Shown: positions 22,639 to 29,537, counted from the first letter of the stretch. The stretch: DNA of 29,537 nucleotides from JBCBSS01 sp039819065 (GCA_039819065.1 JBCBSS010000098.1:1-29537), one strand, 5' to 3'. The notes: a model not told the origin generated them from the sequence alone. Numbers and translations are program-made.

Positions 22639-23337
22639 ATGAAAAAGGTTTTATTGGTTGAAGATGATCCTAATATCAAGGATTTGTTAGAAATACACCT
22701 TAAAGATCTGAATTGTGAATTGACCATGATTGCAGACGGCATCAAAGGATGCGAAGAGGCAATCAACAATACTTTTGATCTTATTATCCTTGATGTGATG
22801 CTTCCGGGTAAAGATGGCATAGAAATATGTCGAGAAATCCGTGCTAACCAAATTGCTACTCCCATTCTAATGCTCACAGCTCGTTCCGAAGAAATCGACA
22901 AGATACTTGGATTGGAAACAGGAGCTGATGATTATCTCACCAAACCTTTTAGCGTCAGGGAATTTATAGCCCGTGTAAAAGCGATCTTCCGAAGGGTTCA
23001 GATGATCAAAAAGGAAGAAAACAAAGAGCTGGATGTTTTAGAATATGGCAGCTTGAAAATCGATAAGGACAAGAGGAAGGTGATGATTGGTGAAGATCGC
23101 ATTGACCTGACACCAAAAGAATTTGATCTACTTTTTTTATTAGCCACTAACCCAGGCAGAAGCTTTACAAGAGAAAAGCTACTACAACTGGTTTGGGGAT
23201 ACGAATTCGCGGGTTACGAGCACACCGTCAACTCTCACATCAACCGACTCAGAGCAAAAATCGAAAAAGATATATCTAAGCCTAGCTATATCCTGACCTC
23301 GTGGGGTGTCGGCTACAGGTTTAATGATGAATATTAA
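22639..23337 (+). CDS. OmpR/PhoB-type response regulator
   Basis: Predicted 232 residues from MKKVLLVEDDPNIKDLLEIH. I use the ATG at 22639; a TTG nine bases earlier lies inside the -7 promoter box and is unlikely to be a start. The receiver has Asp9-Asp10, phospho-acceptor Asp52 (LIILDVMLPGKDG), and Lys in YLTKPFS. The C-terminal winged helix covers about residues 130-228 (IDLTPKEFDLLFLLATNPGRSFTREKLLQLVWGY and HTVNSHINRLRAKIEKD, ending with WGVGYRFN). The partner kinase gene starts 11 bp downstream. A tandem GTGATA site just upstream, with a copy before the small gene at 24939, is its likely binding site. The predicted transcription start nearly coincides with the ATG, so the mRNA may be leaderless. 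Confidence 0.95.
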   Translation: MKKVLLVEDDPNIKDLLEIHLKDLNCELTMIADGIKGCEEAINNTFDLIILDVMLPGKDGIEICREIRANQIATPILMLTARSEEIDKILGLETGADDYLTKPFSVREFIARVKAIFRRVQMIKKEENKELDVLEYGSLKIDKDKRKVMIGEDRIDLTPKEFDLLFLLATNPGRSFTREKLLQLVWGYEFAGYEHTVNSHINRLRAKIEKDISKPSYILTSWGVGYRFNDEY

Positions 23338-23348
23338 ATGCAGTATCA

Positions 23349-24839
23349 ATGAACAATAAAAAATACTCCGGAGGATTATTTTGGAGAATCTCATTTACTT
23401 TCCTTCTAGTCCTCTTAATCGTTGGTTTTACCTATGTTTTCATTACTTACAATCTCGCTGAAGTGCATTTTCAGCAGAAAAACCAACGACTCAACGCGTC
23501 CTTGGCAGATCATATTATATCCGAAGTGAAGCCATTTCTCAATGGTGAGATCAAAGAAGATGCGGCAGACGAGATCATGCATCACATGATGGCCATTAAC
23601 CCAAGTATCGAAGTATATATTCTAGATCCAAACGGCAAGATTTTGAATTATGTGGCTCCTTATAAACGGGTTAAACTTGATTCTGTAAATCTTGCACCGG
23701 TAGAGAAGTTTATTGAAAACGAAGGTGAAATCTATGTAGTAGGGGATGACCCAAGAAATCCCGGTGTGCAAAAAGTGTTTTCAGCAGCTCCGGTGGAGGA
23801 AAATGGGGAGAAAATAGGGTATGTATATACCGTTCTAGCCAGTGAAGAATATGATTCGGTAAGTGAATACTTACGCGCCAGCTACATGTTACGGCTTGGT
23901 AGTAGATACATGGTCATTACACTAATAGCGGCCCTGGTGGTAGGTATCTTGATCATTTGGCTTATCACTAAAAATTTGCGCAAGATCATTGATACTGTTC
24001 GGCGTTTTCAAGGTGGAGATATGAAAGCTCGTATTCCATTAAAGGCTGGCAATGAGTTGAATGGGTTAGGTATTGCTTTTAATGAAATGGCCGATACTAT
24101 TGTAGGAAATATCGAGAACCTAAAATCGATGGAAAACTTAAGGCGTGAGTTAGTGGGTAACGTATCTCATGACCTACGCACACCACTGGCGGTGATTCAT
24201 GGATACATTGAAACACTGATGATGAAGAAGGATAGCATTAGCCAGGAGGAGCAGGAAAAGTACTTGAAAACCATCATGGAAAGCACAGAGCGGTTAAAGA
24301 CTTTGGTCAATGAGTTATTTGAGCTTTCTAAGCTGGAAGCCAAGCAAATCACGCCTAACAAGGAACCGTTCTTCATTAACGAACTTATTCAGGATATTGC
24401 TCAGAAATATCAGATCATAGCGAGGAAGAAGGAGATTGTCGTTAAGGCTGATATTAAGGAGGACATTCCATTAGTCCACGCAGACGTTGGGCTTATCGAA
24501 CGAGTTATGCAAAACTTGATCGACAATGCCATAAAATACACACCAAAGGGTGGAATGATTATCATAGAAACGGACGACCGTGATCAGAATGTTGAAATCA
24601 AGGTGTCAGATACAGGCCCCGGGATACCAGCCGAGCAAATACCTTTTATCTTTGACAGATATCATATCGGCGATAAGCGCATAAGCTTAGACAAAAACAG
24701 TACTGGTTTGGGTCTGGCTATCGTGAAGAAAATACTTGAAATTCACGACGCTACCATAAATCTCAAAAGTAAACTCAACCAGGGTACATCTTTTTCTTTC
24801 CAATTGCCTAGTTATCGCAATGTAGGAGGTGCTTTTTAA
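23349..24839 (+). CDS. Membrane sensor histidine kinase (HAMP type)
   Basis: A 496-residue kinase with two membrane helices (about 12-34 and 187-207) around a periplasmic sensor domain of about 150 residues of PAS/Cache-like make-up (IEVYILDPNGKILNYVAPYKRV). A HAMP linker follows (about 205-258), then HisKA with phospho-acceptor His274 (ELVGNVSHDLRTPLAVIHGYIETL), and an HATPase domain with N-box MQNLIDNAIKYTPKGG, G1 VSDTGPGIP, F-box FIFDRYHIGD and G2 STGLGLAIVKKI. All catalytic boxes are intact. It sits 11 bp behind the OmpR-type regulator gene, and the two form a normal pair. The signal is unknown. The copy of the regulator box 36 bp past its stop begins the next transcription unit. Confidence 0.95.
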   Translation: MNNKKYSGGLFWRISFTFLLVLLIVGFTYVFITYNLAEVHFQQKNQRLNASLADHIISEVKPFLNGEIKEDAADEIMHHMMAINPSIEVYILDPNGKILNYVAPYKRVKLDSVNLAPVEKFIENEGEIYVVGDDPRNPGVQKVFSAAPVEENGEKIGYVYTVLASEEYDSVSEYLRASYMLRLGSRYMVITLIAALVVGILIIWLITKNLRKIIDTVRRFQGGDMKARIPLKAGNELNGLGIAFNEMADTIVGNIENLKSMENLRRELVGNVSHDLRTPLAVIHGYIETLMMKKDSISQEEQEKYLKTIMESTERLKTLVNELFELSKLEAKQITPNKEPFFINELIQDIAQKYQIIARKKEIVVKADIKEDIPLVHADVGLIERVMQNLIDNAIKYTPKGGMIIIETDDRDQNVEIKVSDTGPGIPAEQIPFIFDRYHIGDKRISLDKNSTGLGLAIVKKILEIHDATINLKSKLNQGTSFSFQLPSYRNVGGAF

Positions 24840-24875
24840 GCTCGGAAAGGGATATTATATTTTGTATAAAGTTCT

Positions 24876-24909
24876 GTGATATTTTCGTGATACTTGAAAT
24901 GTACTTTTG
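24876..24909 (+). promoter_or_regulatory. Promoter/operator before the 45-codon gene (box copy 2)
   Basis: GTGATA half-sites at 24876 and 24887 (11 bp apart) are followed by TACTTTTG at 24902-24909. Of 34 positions 30 agree with copy 1 at 22599-22632; the four changes are all C/T or A/G. The spacing of every element is unchanged. It is predicted to be controlled by the OmpR-type regulator encoded upstream. Confidence 0.7.
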
Positions 24910-24938
24910 TTTCATATCGAAATTAAAACAAAATAGAT

Positions 24939-25076
24939 ATGAAGCAGATACTCTCGTCGGTCGTTGCGACATTGGATTCTATAATTAGCAGGAGTAATGT
25001 AAATCCGAACAAAACTCCTCAGCCTATTCCCGTAAGAGCTCAAAACAGAGCAGGTCATTTACGCAAAAATTTCTAG
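24939..25076 (+). CDS. Small 45-residue protein under the regulator box
   Basis: An ATG 29 bp after the -7 box of box copy 2 opens a frame of 45 codons ending TAG at 25074-25076. It begins MKQILSSVVATLDSIISRS, a short amphipathic or weakly hydrophobic helix, followed by a Pro/Asn-rich middle (NVNPNKTPQPIPV) and a basic end (RAQNRAGHLRKNF). No cysteine, no clear signal peptidase site. I recognise no family. The placement right behind a strong, regulated promoter is the main support. It could be a small regulatory or membrane-associated protein, or the transcript might act as RNA. The DsbA-like gene follows 144 bp later and might be on the same transcript. Confidence 0.5.
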   Translation: MKQILSSVVATLDSIISRSNVNPNKTPQPIPVRAQNRAGHLRKNF

Positions 25077-25220
25077 GTTTTTTCTTTTTCGGCCAATTAA
25101 GAGATGATTAGGGTATCCAATAAACCTACTATGAAATCTTAAAAAGTTATCAGGAGAAAAGCTTACTGATCATGAATAGACTCTCAAAATGTAAGTAAGA
25201 CTTTTAAAGCAGTTGTGGTT

Positions 25221-25760
25221 ATGGAAAAACTTAAGGTGAAATTAAATCTAGACGGTGCGGAGCATACAAAAGGATCCATTAATGCTCCAATTGAAATCAT
25301 TCAATTCAGCGATTACGAATGTCCATTTTGCTTCAATTCTAATTATATGGTAAACAATCTCCTGAAATCCATGGGAGACGAGATCAGATATATATTCATG
25401 CATTTCCCCATACAGGAATTGCATCAAAATGCCATCACTTGTGCGATGGCTGCGGAGGCAGCGTCATTGCAAGGCAAGTTTTGGGAGATGCACGATGCAC
25501 TTTTCAGCAACCAAAGAGAATTGTGTATGGAGCGTGTAGCTTCTTTAGCAGGCGAATTAAATCTTAATAAGGACAGGTTTTTACATGACATGCATTCTGA
25601 CGCTGTGTATGATACTGTAATGAATCAGTTCAATACCGGTCGAGCGCTAGGCGTAACAGCTGCTCCCACCTTTTTGATCAATAGGGAAAGACACACGGGA
25701 GACTGGAGATATCAAAGTTTGATGGAGGCGATTACGGAAAGATTAGATGTTACGGTGTAG
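25221..25760 (+). CDS. DsbA-like thioredoxin-fold protein, cytoplasmic
   Basis: Predicted 179 residues from MEKLKVKLNLDGAEHTKG; a GTG six bases earlier is the alternative. It has a thioredoxin fold with an inserted helical domain, as in DsbA/FrnE/Na+-H+ antiporter-associated proteins. The active site is Cys34-Pro-Phe-Cys37 (FSDYECPFCFNS) and the cis-proline loop is VTAAPTFLIN. No signal peptide is present, so it works in the cytoplasm, unlike classic DsbA. The GSINAPIEIIQFSDYECPFC start is typical of this branch. The substrate is not known. It lies behind the small gene at 24939 and the two-component system, and a strong hairpin terminator follows its stop. Regulation by that system through the upstream box is possible. 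Confidence 0.9.
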   Translation: MEKLKVKLNLDGAEHTKGSINAPIEIIQFSDYECPFCFNSNYMVNNLLKSMGDEIRYIFMHFPIQELHQNAITCAMAAEAASLQGKFWEMHDALFSNQRELCMERVASLAGELNLNKDRFLHDMHSDAVYDTVMNQFNTGRALGVTAAPTFLINRERHTGDWRYQSLMEAITERLDVTV

Positions 25761-25774
25761 GCTCGTGGGTAAGT

Positions 25775-25825
25775 AAGTGTCCTAGCTCATAGAATTAGGG
25801 AAGGTTCTTGAGCTGGGCACTTTTT
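25775..25825 (+). terminator. Long hairpin terminator after the DsbA-like gene
   Basis: AAGTGTCC-T-AGCTCA-T-AGAA pairs with TTCTTGAGCTGGGCACTT (about 18 pairs with two single-base bulges, loop of about 10) and runs into TTTTT at 25821-25825. It begins 14 bp after the stop codon. Confidence 0.85.
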
Positions 25826-25862
25826 GAAAAACATTAAAATATTGTTTTGCTCGCTTAACCCT

Positions 25863-25905
25863 AGCTCCGGGTACGGTCTTTAGACGGTATTCCGGAGCTT
25901 TTTTA
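25863..25905 (+). terminator. Second hairpin terminator
   Basis: AGCTCCGG (25863-25870) pairs with CCGGAGCT (25892-25899), with an inner GTC/GAC pair of arms, and is followed by TTTTTT. It is a second stop for plus-strand transcription before the convergent iron-sulfur genes. Confidence 0.8.
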
Positions 25906-25938
25906 TTGCATCAGTTTTTTTGATAGGCTTGTTTGTTG

Positions 25939-26739
25939 CTACAAGCCTTCCGCGTCAGCGATCAACTCGGCAAGGTCTTTAACATGTACCTGCCCTTCTT
26001 TCTCTTTATTCTTAACACCATCGGAAAGCATAGTCATACAAAACGGACAAGCAGCTGCTATGACATTTGCACCAGTTTCCAGTGCCTCTTCTGTTCTTTC
26101 GATATTAATCTCCTTATTGCCTTGCTCAGCATCTTTAAACATTTGAGCACCACCCGCGCCACAACATAGGCCTTTGGTACGGCATCTCTTCATTTCGACC
26201 AACTCGGCGTCAAGTGCCTTTAGCACCTCTCGAGGGGCTTCATATACATCATTCGCCCTTCCCAAATAACAAGAGTCGTGATAGGTGATCTTTTTACCCT
26301 TAAACTCTCCTCCTCCGGCAAGCTTGACTTTTCCTTCATTGATCAATTGCTGTAAAAAGGTAGAATGATGTATTACTTCATAATTACCTCCCAGATCTGG
26401 ATATTCATTTTTGATGGTGTTGAAACAGTGAGGACAAGCTGTGACTATCTTTTTAACGTTATAGCCATTGAGCACCTGAATATTAGACACAGCCTGCATC
26501 TGGAACAAAAACTCATTACCAGCTCTACGTGCAGGGTCTCCGGTACATGTCTCTTCAGGACCTAGTACGGCAAAACTTACTCCGACCTTGTTGAGTATTT
26601 TTATAAAAGCACGCGTTACGTTCTTGTATCTATCATCAAAAGAACCGGCACACCCAACCCAAAAGAGAATTTCCGGTGATTCGCCGCTTGAGGCCATTTC
26701 GGCCATGGTAGGTACTTTATATGTATTCGTCTCACTCAT
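25939..26739 (-). CDS. CCG-domain iron-sulfur protein (HdrB/GlpC-like)
   Basis: A 266-residue soluble protein with two cysteine-rich CCG repeats. The first runs from Cys30 (WVGCAGSFDDR) and Cys65 to CPHC (102-105); the second has Cys157 (YHDSCYLGR), Cys186, Cys192-Cys193-Gly (GLCCGAGG) and CPFC (231-234). In heterodisulfide reductase subunit B, GlpC and similar proteins such repeats hold unusual iron-sulfur clusters and pass electrons. Its gene follows the membrane iron-sulfur gene by 32 bp, so the two are probably subunits of one quinone-linked oxidoreductase. The real electron donor is not known. A hairpin with AGGCTTGT/ACAAGCCT arms covers its stop codon, without a T-run. Confidence 0.88.
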   Translation of the reverse strand: MSETNTYKVPTMAEMASSGESPEILFWVGCAGSFDDRYKNVTRAFIKILNKVGVSFAVLGPEETCTGDPARRAGNEFLFQMQAVSNIQVLNGYNVKKIVTACPHCFNTIKNEYPDLGGNYEVIHHSTFLQQLINEGKVKLAGGGEFKGKKITYHDSCYLGRANDVYEAPREVLKALDAELVEMKRCRTKGLCCGAGGAQMFKDAEQGNKEINIERTEEALETGANVIAAACPFCMTMLSDGVKNKEKEGQVHVKDLAELIADAEGL

Positions 26740-26771
26740 ATTGATACAATGTTTCTGCTAATGTTTTATGA

Positions 26772-28106
26772 CTATGACTGCTCTTGATTTTTCAGATCGT
26801 CGGCCCAATTGAACCTATCGGTCGGGGCAAACTTCCATGGTGAAAAGCTCGTTTCGATGTTTTGGAACATAGAATTCCAAGAGGCTGGTGAGCCAGATTC
26901 CTCCATCGAGACATATCGTCGTAGTTCCAAAATAATTTCTAACGGATTGATAGTGACCGGACAAGCCTCAACGCAAGCGTTGCAGCTAGTACAAGCGTTG
27001 ATTTCCTCATGGGTTATATAATCCCCAAGTAAAGACTTACCATCCTCTAAACCTTTTCCTCCCTTCATTACGCTAGCTGCTACTTCTTCAGCTCTATCCC
27101 GTGTATCCATCATGATTTTTCTAGGAGAGAGTTTTTTTCCAGTAAGGTTAGCTGGACATTCTGATGTACACCTTCCACACTCCGTACATGCGTAAGCGTC
27201 CATGATGTTCTTCCAGGTTAGGTCATTGACATCCTTAGCACCAAACCTGCCCACTTCGGCTGGAGGAGGGGCATCAGATGTTTGAATTCCAAGCATCATA
27301 TTCACCTCGTTAGTAACTGAATCCATATTGTTGACCTTTCCTTTCATATTGAGATTAGAAAAGTAAGTATTAGGGAAAGCCATAAATATGTGCAGGTGTT
27401 TCGAATATGTCACATAGACTGCGAAGCCAAGAATTCCTATAATATGAAACCACCACGCAAAGCGCTCAACAATCAACAATGTACCTGGCTCCATACCTTC
27501 GAATAAAGGAATCAGAGTAGAACTGAAAAATAGCGCTCCGGTTTTAGTGTAGTGATCATTGCTCTGCTGAAGAATTTGGTCTGTAGCGTTCATAGTAAGA
27601 ATGGCGAACATCAGAATGCACTCGATGATAAGTATCAAGTTTCCATCTAGTTTGGGCCACCCCTTCATCTCGCTACTCATAAACCTTTTGATCTTGAGCA
27701 CGTTTCGCCTGATCAAGAAAGCCACACATGACAAGAGAACGGCTACCGCCAGAAATTCAAAGATGTTCATCAGCACAGTGTAAAACCCTTCACCTCCAAT
27801 CAAAGTAGCGAAAAACCTATGCTGTCCAGTCAACCCATCAATTATGAACTCCAGTACTTCTATATTGATAATTAGAAAGCCTATGTAAATGAAGAAGTGT
27901 AATATTGCCGGGATTGGCCGCTTGAACATTTTCTGCTGGCCAAACGCTACCAATAACATACTTTTTAATCTTTCAGGCCGGCTGTCGGTTCTATCTAAGT
28001 CTTTACCCAGTTTAATACCGGTTTTTATGTGTTTAATTCGCTTCGCCAGAAAGTACCCTGCTACGCCGAGTACAACTACGAATAAGGCTTGTTGAAGTAT
28101 TTCCAT
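26772..28106 (-). CDS. Membrane-bound iron-sulfur oxidoreductase subunit (HdrE/DE-like)
   Basis: A 444-residue fusion of a membrane part and a ferredoxin part. Five or so membrane helices (about 5-21, 66-88, 108-132, 155-173, 211-235) look like the NarI/HdrE cytochrome-like family, with His residues at helix ends (for example His70, His221) as possible haem ligands. The soluble part has two 4Fe-4S motifs: Cys307-Cys310-Cys313-Cys317 (CTECGRCTSECP) and Cys372-Cys375-Cys378-Cys382 (CTSCNACVEACP). Its partner is the CCG-domain gene just downstream. Together they resemble a quinone-facing electron transfer complex. Which pathway it serves is not shown; fatty-acid or electron-transfer flavoprotein linkage is one option known for relatives. 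Confidence 0.88.
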   Translation of the reverse strand: MEILQQALFVVVLGVAGYFLAKRIKHIKTGIKLGKDLDRTDSRPERLKSMLLVAFGQQKMFKRPIPAILHFFIYIGFLIINIEVLEFIIDGLTGQHRFFATLIGGEGFYTVLMNIFEFLAVAVLLSCVAFLIRRNVLKIKRFMSSEMKGWPKLDGNLILIIECILMFAILTMNATDQILQQSNDHYTKTGALFFSSTLIPLFEGMEPGTLLIVERFAWWFHIIGILGFAVYVTYSKHLHIFMAFPNTYFSNLNMKGKVNNMDSVTNEVNMMLGIQTSDAPPPAEVGRFGAKDVNDLTWKNIMDAYACTECGRCTSECPANLTGKKLSPRKIMMDTRDRAEEVAASVMKGGKGLEDGKSLLGDYITHEEINACTSCNACVEACPVTINPLEIILELRRYVSMEESGSPASWNSMFQNIETSFSPWKFAPTDRFNWADDLKNQEQS

Positions 28107-28144
28107 GTCCTAATATACTTAGCGGCGCAATAATTTTTAAAAAC

Positions 28145-28176
28145 TTTTGCTGCCTAAATAAATTTATATAGTTTTG
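28145..28176 (+). promoter_or_regulatory. Promoter of tRNA-Phe
   Basis: TTTTG (28145-28149), then exactly 19 bp, then TAGTTTTG (28169-28176), a perfect TAnnTTTG -7 box. The tRNA starts 14 bp after the box. This is the clearest Bacteroidota sigma-factor promoter in the window. Confidence 0.75.
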
Positions 28177-28190
28177 TGCCACTTTTGGAT

Positions 28191-28263
28191 GGTGCTGTAG
28201 CTCAGCTGGTAGAGCATCGGACTGAAAATCCGTGAGTCGGTGGTTCGAGTCCACTCAGCACCA
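28191..28263 (+). tRNA. tRNA-Phe (anticodon GAA)
   Basis: A 73-base cloverleaf. Acceptor GGTGCTG pairs with CAGCACC (28256-28262), with discriminator A. D arm GCTC/GAGC with AGCTGGTA loop, anticodon loop CTGAAAA carrying GAA, and T arm GGTGG-TTCGAGT-CCACT. The 3' CCA is not encoded. A promoter lies 14 bp upstream and a terminator starts 7 bp downstream, so it is a single-gene unit. Confidence 0.96.
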
Positions 28264-28270
28264 CAACAAG

Positions 28271-28295
28271 GCCTCTCACACGAGAGGCTTTTTTT
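28271..28295 (+). terminator. Terminator of tRNA-Phe
   Basis: GCCTCTC (28271-28277) pairs with GAGAGGC (28282-28288) around ACAC, followed by seven T and then ATTTT. Confidence 0.9.
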
Positions 28296-28362
28296 ATTTT
28301 AGCCTGTTCTACATTGTCACCGTGGCATCTATAAAACATGCTTAAATTTAGTTAATACCCCA

Positions 28363-28390
28363 AAAAATAGTATGCAAGCATACTATTTTT
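28363..28390. promoter_or_regulatory. 28 bp near-perfect palindrome in a gene-free stretch
   Basis: AAAAATAGTATGC (28363-28375) and its exact complement at 28378-28390 flank two bases (AA). As RNA it is a hairpin ending in TTTTT on either strand, so a bidirectional terminator is possible, but its very regular AT-rich symmetry also fits an operator. The rest of 28296-28577 (about 280 bp between the tRNA terminator and the kinase gene) holds no gene or motif that I can name. Confidence 0.45.
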
Positions 28391-28577
28391 AGTCCTATTT
28401 AAAATCGTTCTCAATTGTTTATTTTCTTGAAGAAGATATTTCTCTTATCTTAATAATAAGCGAAGTCAAGCGCGGGCTAGCTGACTAACATTTTTTCTAG
28501 CCTCTAGATTACGTCTACTGAATGTACATTTTCCTTTTATTAAGATGACCCTCGGTCAGAATTTAGTATGAAATAAA

Positions 28578-29429
28578 ATGAGCTTAGGTAATCTCAGCGA
28601 CCTTCACATACGCCTTATTTCAGTTTATCTGGCTCAATTCCTGGTGTCTTTAATGCTCGCCTTTATATTTTTCTACTTTGGTAGAATATACCAGCGTTAT
28701 CATTTAAACATGTGGTCTGCCAGCTGGGTTTGTTTCTGCTTTGCGATTTTAGCGATCACCTTCTTGACGATTGGCCCTACTGTGTTTCAATTTGACCGGA
28801 AATTGATGCTATTTATTTCAATGATTACCCTGTCCTGCAATTATCTACAACTGACATTTTTATCAATTGGCACTTATGAGTTAATCAAAGAAAAAAAGCC
28901 TTCATTTAAACAAATCGGGAGAATAATTGGCGCTACCGTTTTCCTGGCATTGATATCTGTTTTAGTTGGCAACGGCGATCCTGACGGTGCTCAGTTGCGT
29001 TATTTTCTTAGAATTGGGTTTAAGGCATGTTTGGTGGGTTTGATATTCATTTTTTCTGGCATTCTTACACTCACACATAGGAAGTTCACCAAAAGTATGG
29101 GGCAGCGCGTACTGGGTAGTGCTTTCACGCTTTATGGCTTGCAACACATGCTATATTTTGGGTTTGTTATCAACAATATTTTCTTCGATACCAATGTGAC
29201 AGCTCCTCCAGGATATTTCGGTATAATTGATCTGGTATTACTCAGTCTAATGGGCATCGGAATGATCATGTGGCTACTGGAAGATGAACGGGCTAAACTA
29301 GAAAAAACCAACAAGGAGCTTGATAACTTTATTTACAGCACTTCTCATGACCTTAGAGCACCTATAGCATCGATTCTGGGCATTATTAACATTGTTAAGA
29401 AGGACATTAATCACTTCATCCAGCTTTAG
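28578..29429 (+). CDS. Membrane sensor histidine kinase, N-terminal part (broken by fold-back)
   Basis: The frame starts MSLGNLSDLHIRLISVYLAQ and has seven or eight hydrophobic segments over about 230 residues, forming an integral-membrane sensor domain. A short coiled linker follows (WLLEDERAKLEKTNKELDNF) and then the HisKA start with phospho-acceptor His in YSTSHDLRAPIASILGI. The coding sequence is true up to about 29410. After KKDI the frame turns into NHFIQL and a stop, which is the complement of the kinase's own downstream codons. The minus strand of 29406-29537 reads on in the correct way: KKDIKEEMALKYNEMVEGR then ILKLDEVI. The rest of HisKA and the HATPase domain lie outside the window. 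Confidence 0.85.
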   Translation: MSLGNLSDLHIRLISVYLAQFLVSLMLAFIFFYFGRIYQRYHLNMWSASWVCFCFAILAITFLTIGPTVFQFDRKLMLFISMITLSCNYLQLTFLSIGTYELIKEKKPSFKQIGRIIGATVFLALISVLVGNGDPDGAQLRYFLRIGFKACLVGLIFIFSGILTLTHRKFTKSMGQRVLGSAFTLYGLQHMLYFGFVINNIFFDTNVTAPPGYFGIIDLVLLSLMGIGMIMWLLEDERAKLEKTNKELDNFIYSTSHDLRAPIASILGIINIVKKDINHFIQL

Positions 29430-29537
29430 TATCCGACCTTCTACCATTTCATTATACTTCAAAGCCATCTCTTCCTTAATGTCCTTCTTAACAATGTTAA
29501 TAATGCCCAGAATCGATGCTATAGGTGCTCTAAGGTC
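29349..29537. repeat. Perfect 62 bp inverted repeat with 65 bp spacer at the contig end (fold-back)
   Basis: Bases 29349-29410 are the exact complement of 29476-29537; positions pair by the sum 58886. The 65 bp spacer (29411-29475), read on the minus strand, continues the kinase frame of the left arm. The structure is thus a copy of the gene turned back on itself, probably through a short ATTAA microhomology. It is best read as a chimera of amplification or assembly. Confidence 0.9.

Noticed and set aside
28033..28254. 73-residue minus-strand frame starting inside the tRNA
   Set aside because: It begins within tRNA-Phe and then overlaps the iron-sulfur gene in another frame, so it is a shadow.
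29349..29537. Hairpin telomere of a linear replicon
   Set aside because: The inverted repeat consists of kinase coding sequence, with the correct frame continuing on the opposite strand, and the other end shows a similar event in a different gene. A chimera explains both better.

Overview
The window is about 29.5 kb of moderately AT-rich, gene-dense DNA from a member of the Bacteroidota, most likely a marine Cytophagales. Evidence: promoters of the TTG / 19 bp / TAnnTTTG type (clearest before the tRNA gene), almost no Shine-Dalgarno sequences, a PorE-like OmpA lipoprotein of the type IX secretion kind, the long (388 aa) Bacteroidota PurM form, and an arsenosugar gene set typical of marine bacteria. 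Both ends are fold-back inversions inside sensor-kinase genes, so the window looks like a complete contig with chimeric ends.

Layout. 1-6.1 kb (minus strand): broken N-terminus of a LytS-type kinase, a small membrane protein coupled to NADH dehydrogenase 2, uvrA, and a YdhF-type aldo/keto reductase. 6.2-11.7 kb: a divergent arsenic island. The minus arm is AhpD-like protein - arsS - purine nucleoside phosphorylase - arsM; the plus arm is arsR - arsI - arsN2 - arsC. No Acr3/ArsB efflux pump is present. The two arms are separated by a 264 bp region with a cloverleaf-like element, other palindromes and an ArsR-type operator, and a second operator copy lies before arsI. 11.7-14.2 kb (minus): a four-gene signalling operon of a small Cys-containing protein, a multi-pass membrane protein, a NarX-like kinase and a NarL-like regulator.

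14.4-18.6 kb: an SRPBCC protein, a Fur/PerR-like regulator divergent from OxyR, a trans-sulfuration enzyme overlapping a fructosamine-kinase-family gene. 18.6-22.5 kb (minus): purM, a PorE-like OmpA lipoprotein, a conserved small protein. 22.6-25.8 kb (plus): an OmpR-type regulator and its kinase, a 45-codon small gene and a cytoplasmic DsbA-like protein. The regulator gene and the small gene are preceded by nearly the same 34 bp promoter/operator (30 of 34 identical), with a GTGATA direct repeat at 11 bp spacing followed by TACTTTTG. This is the best candidate for an undescribed regulon. 25.9-28.1 kb (minus): two iron-sulfur proteins of a membrane electron-transfer pair. 28.2-29.5 kb: tRNA-Phe(GAA) with promoter and terminator, a 28 bp palindrome, and a membrane sensor kinase cut by the right-hand fold-back.

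How the arsenic genes may work together: ArsC makes arsenite, ArsM methylates it, ArsS adds a 5'-deoxyadenosyl group, and the phosphorylase may remove adenine to give the arsenic-ribose unit of arsenosugars. This phosphorylase carries Asp at the base-recognition position where human PNP has Asn243. ArsR with its two operator copies probably controls at least the plus arm.
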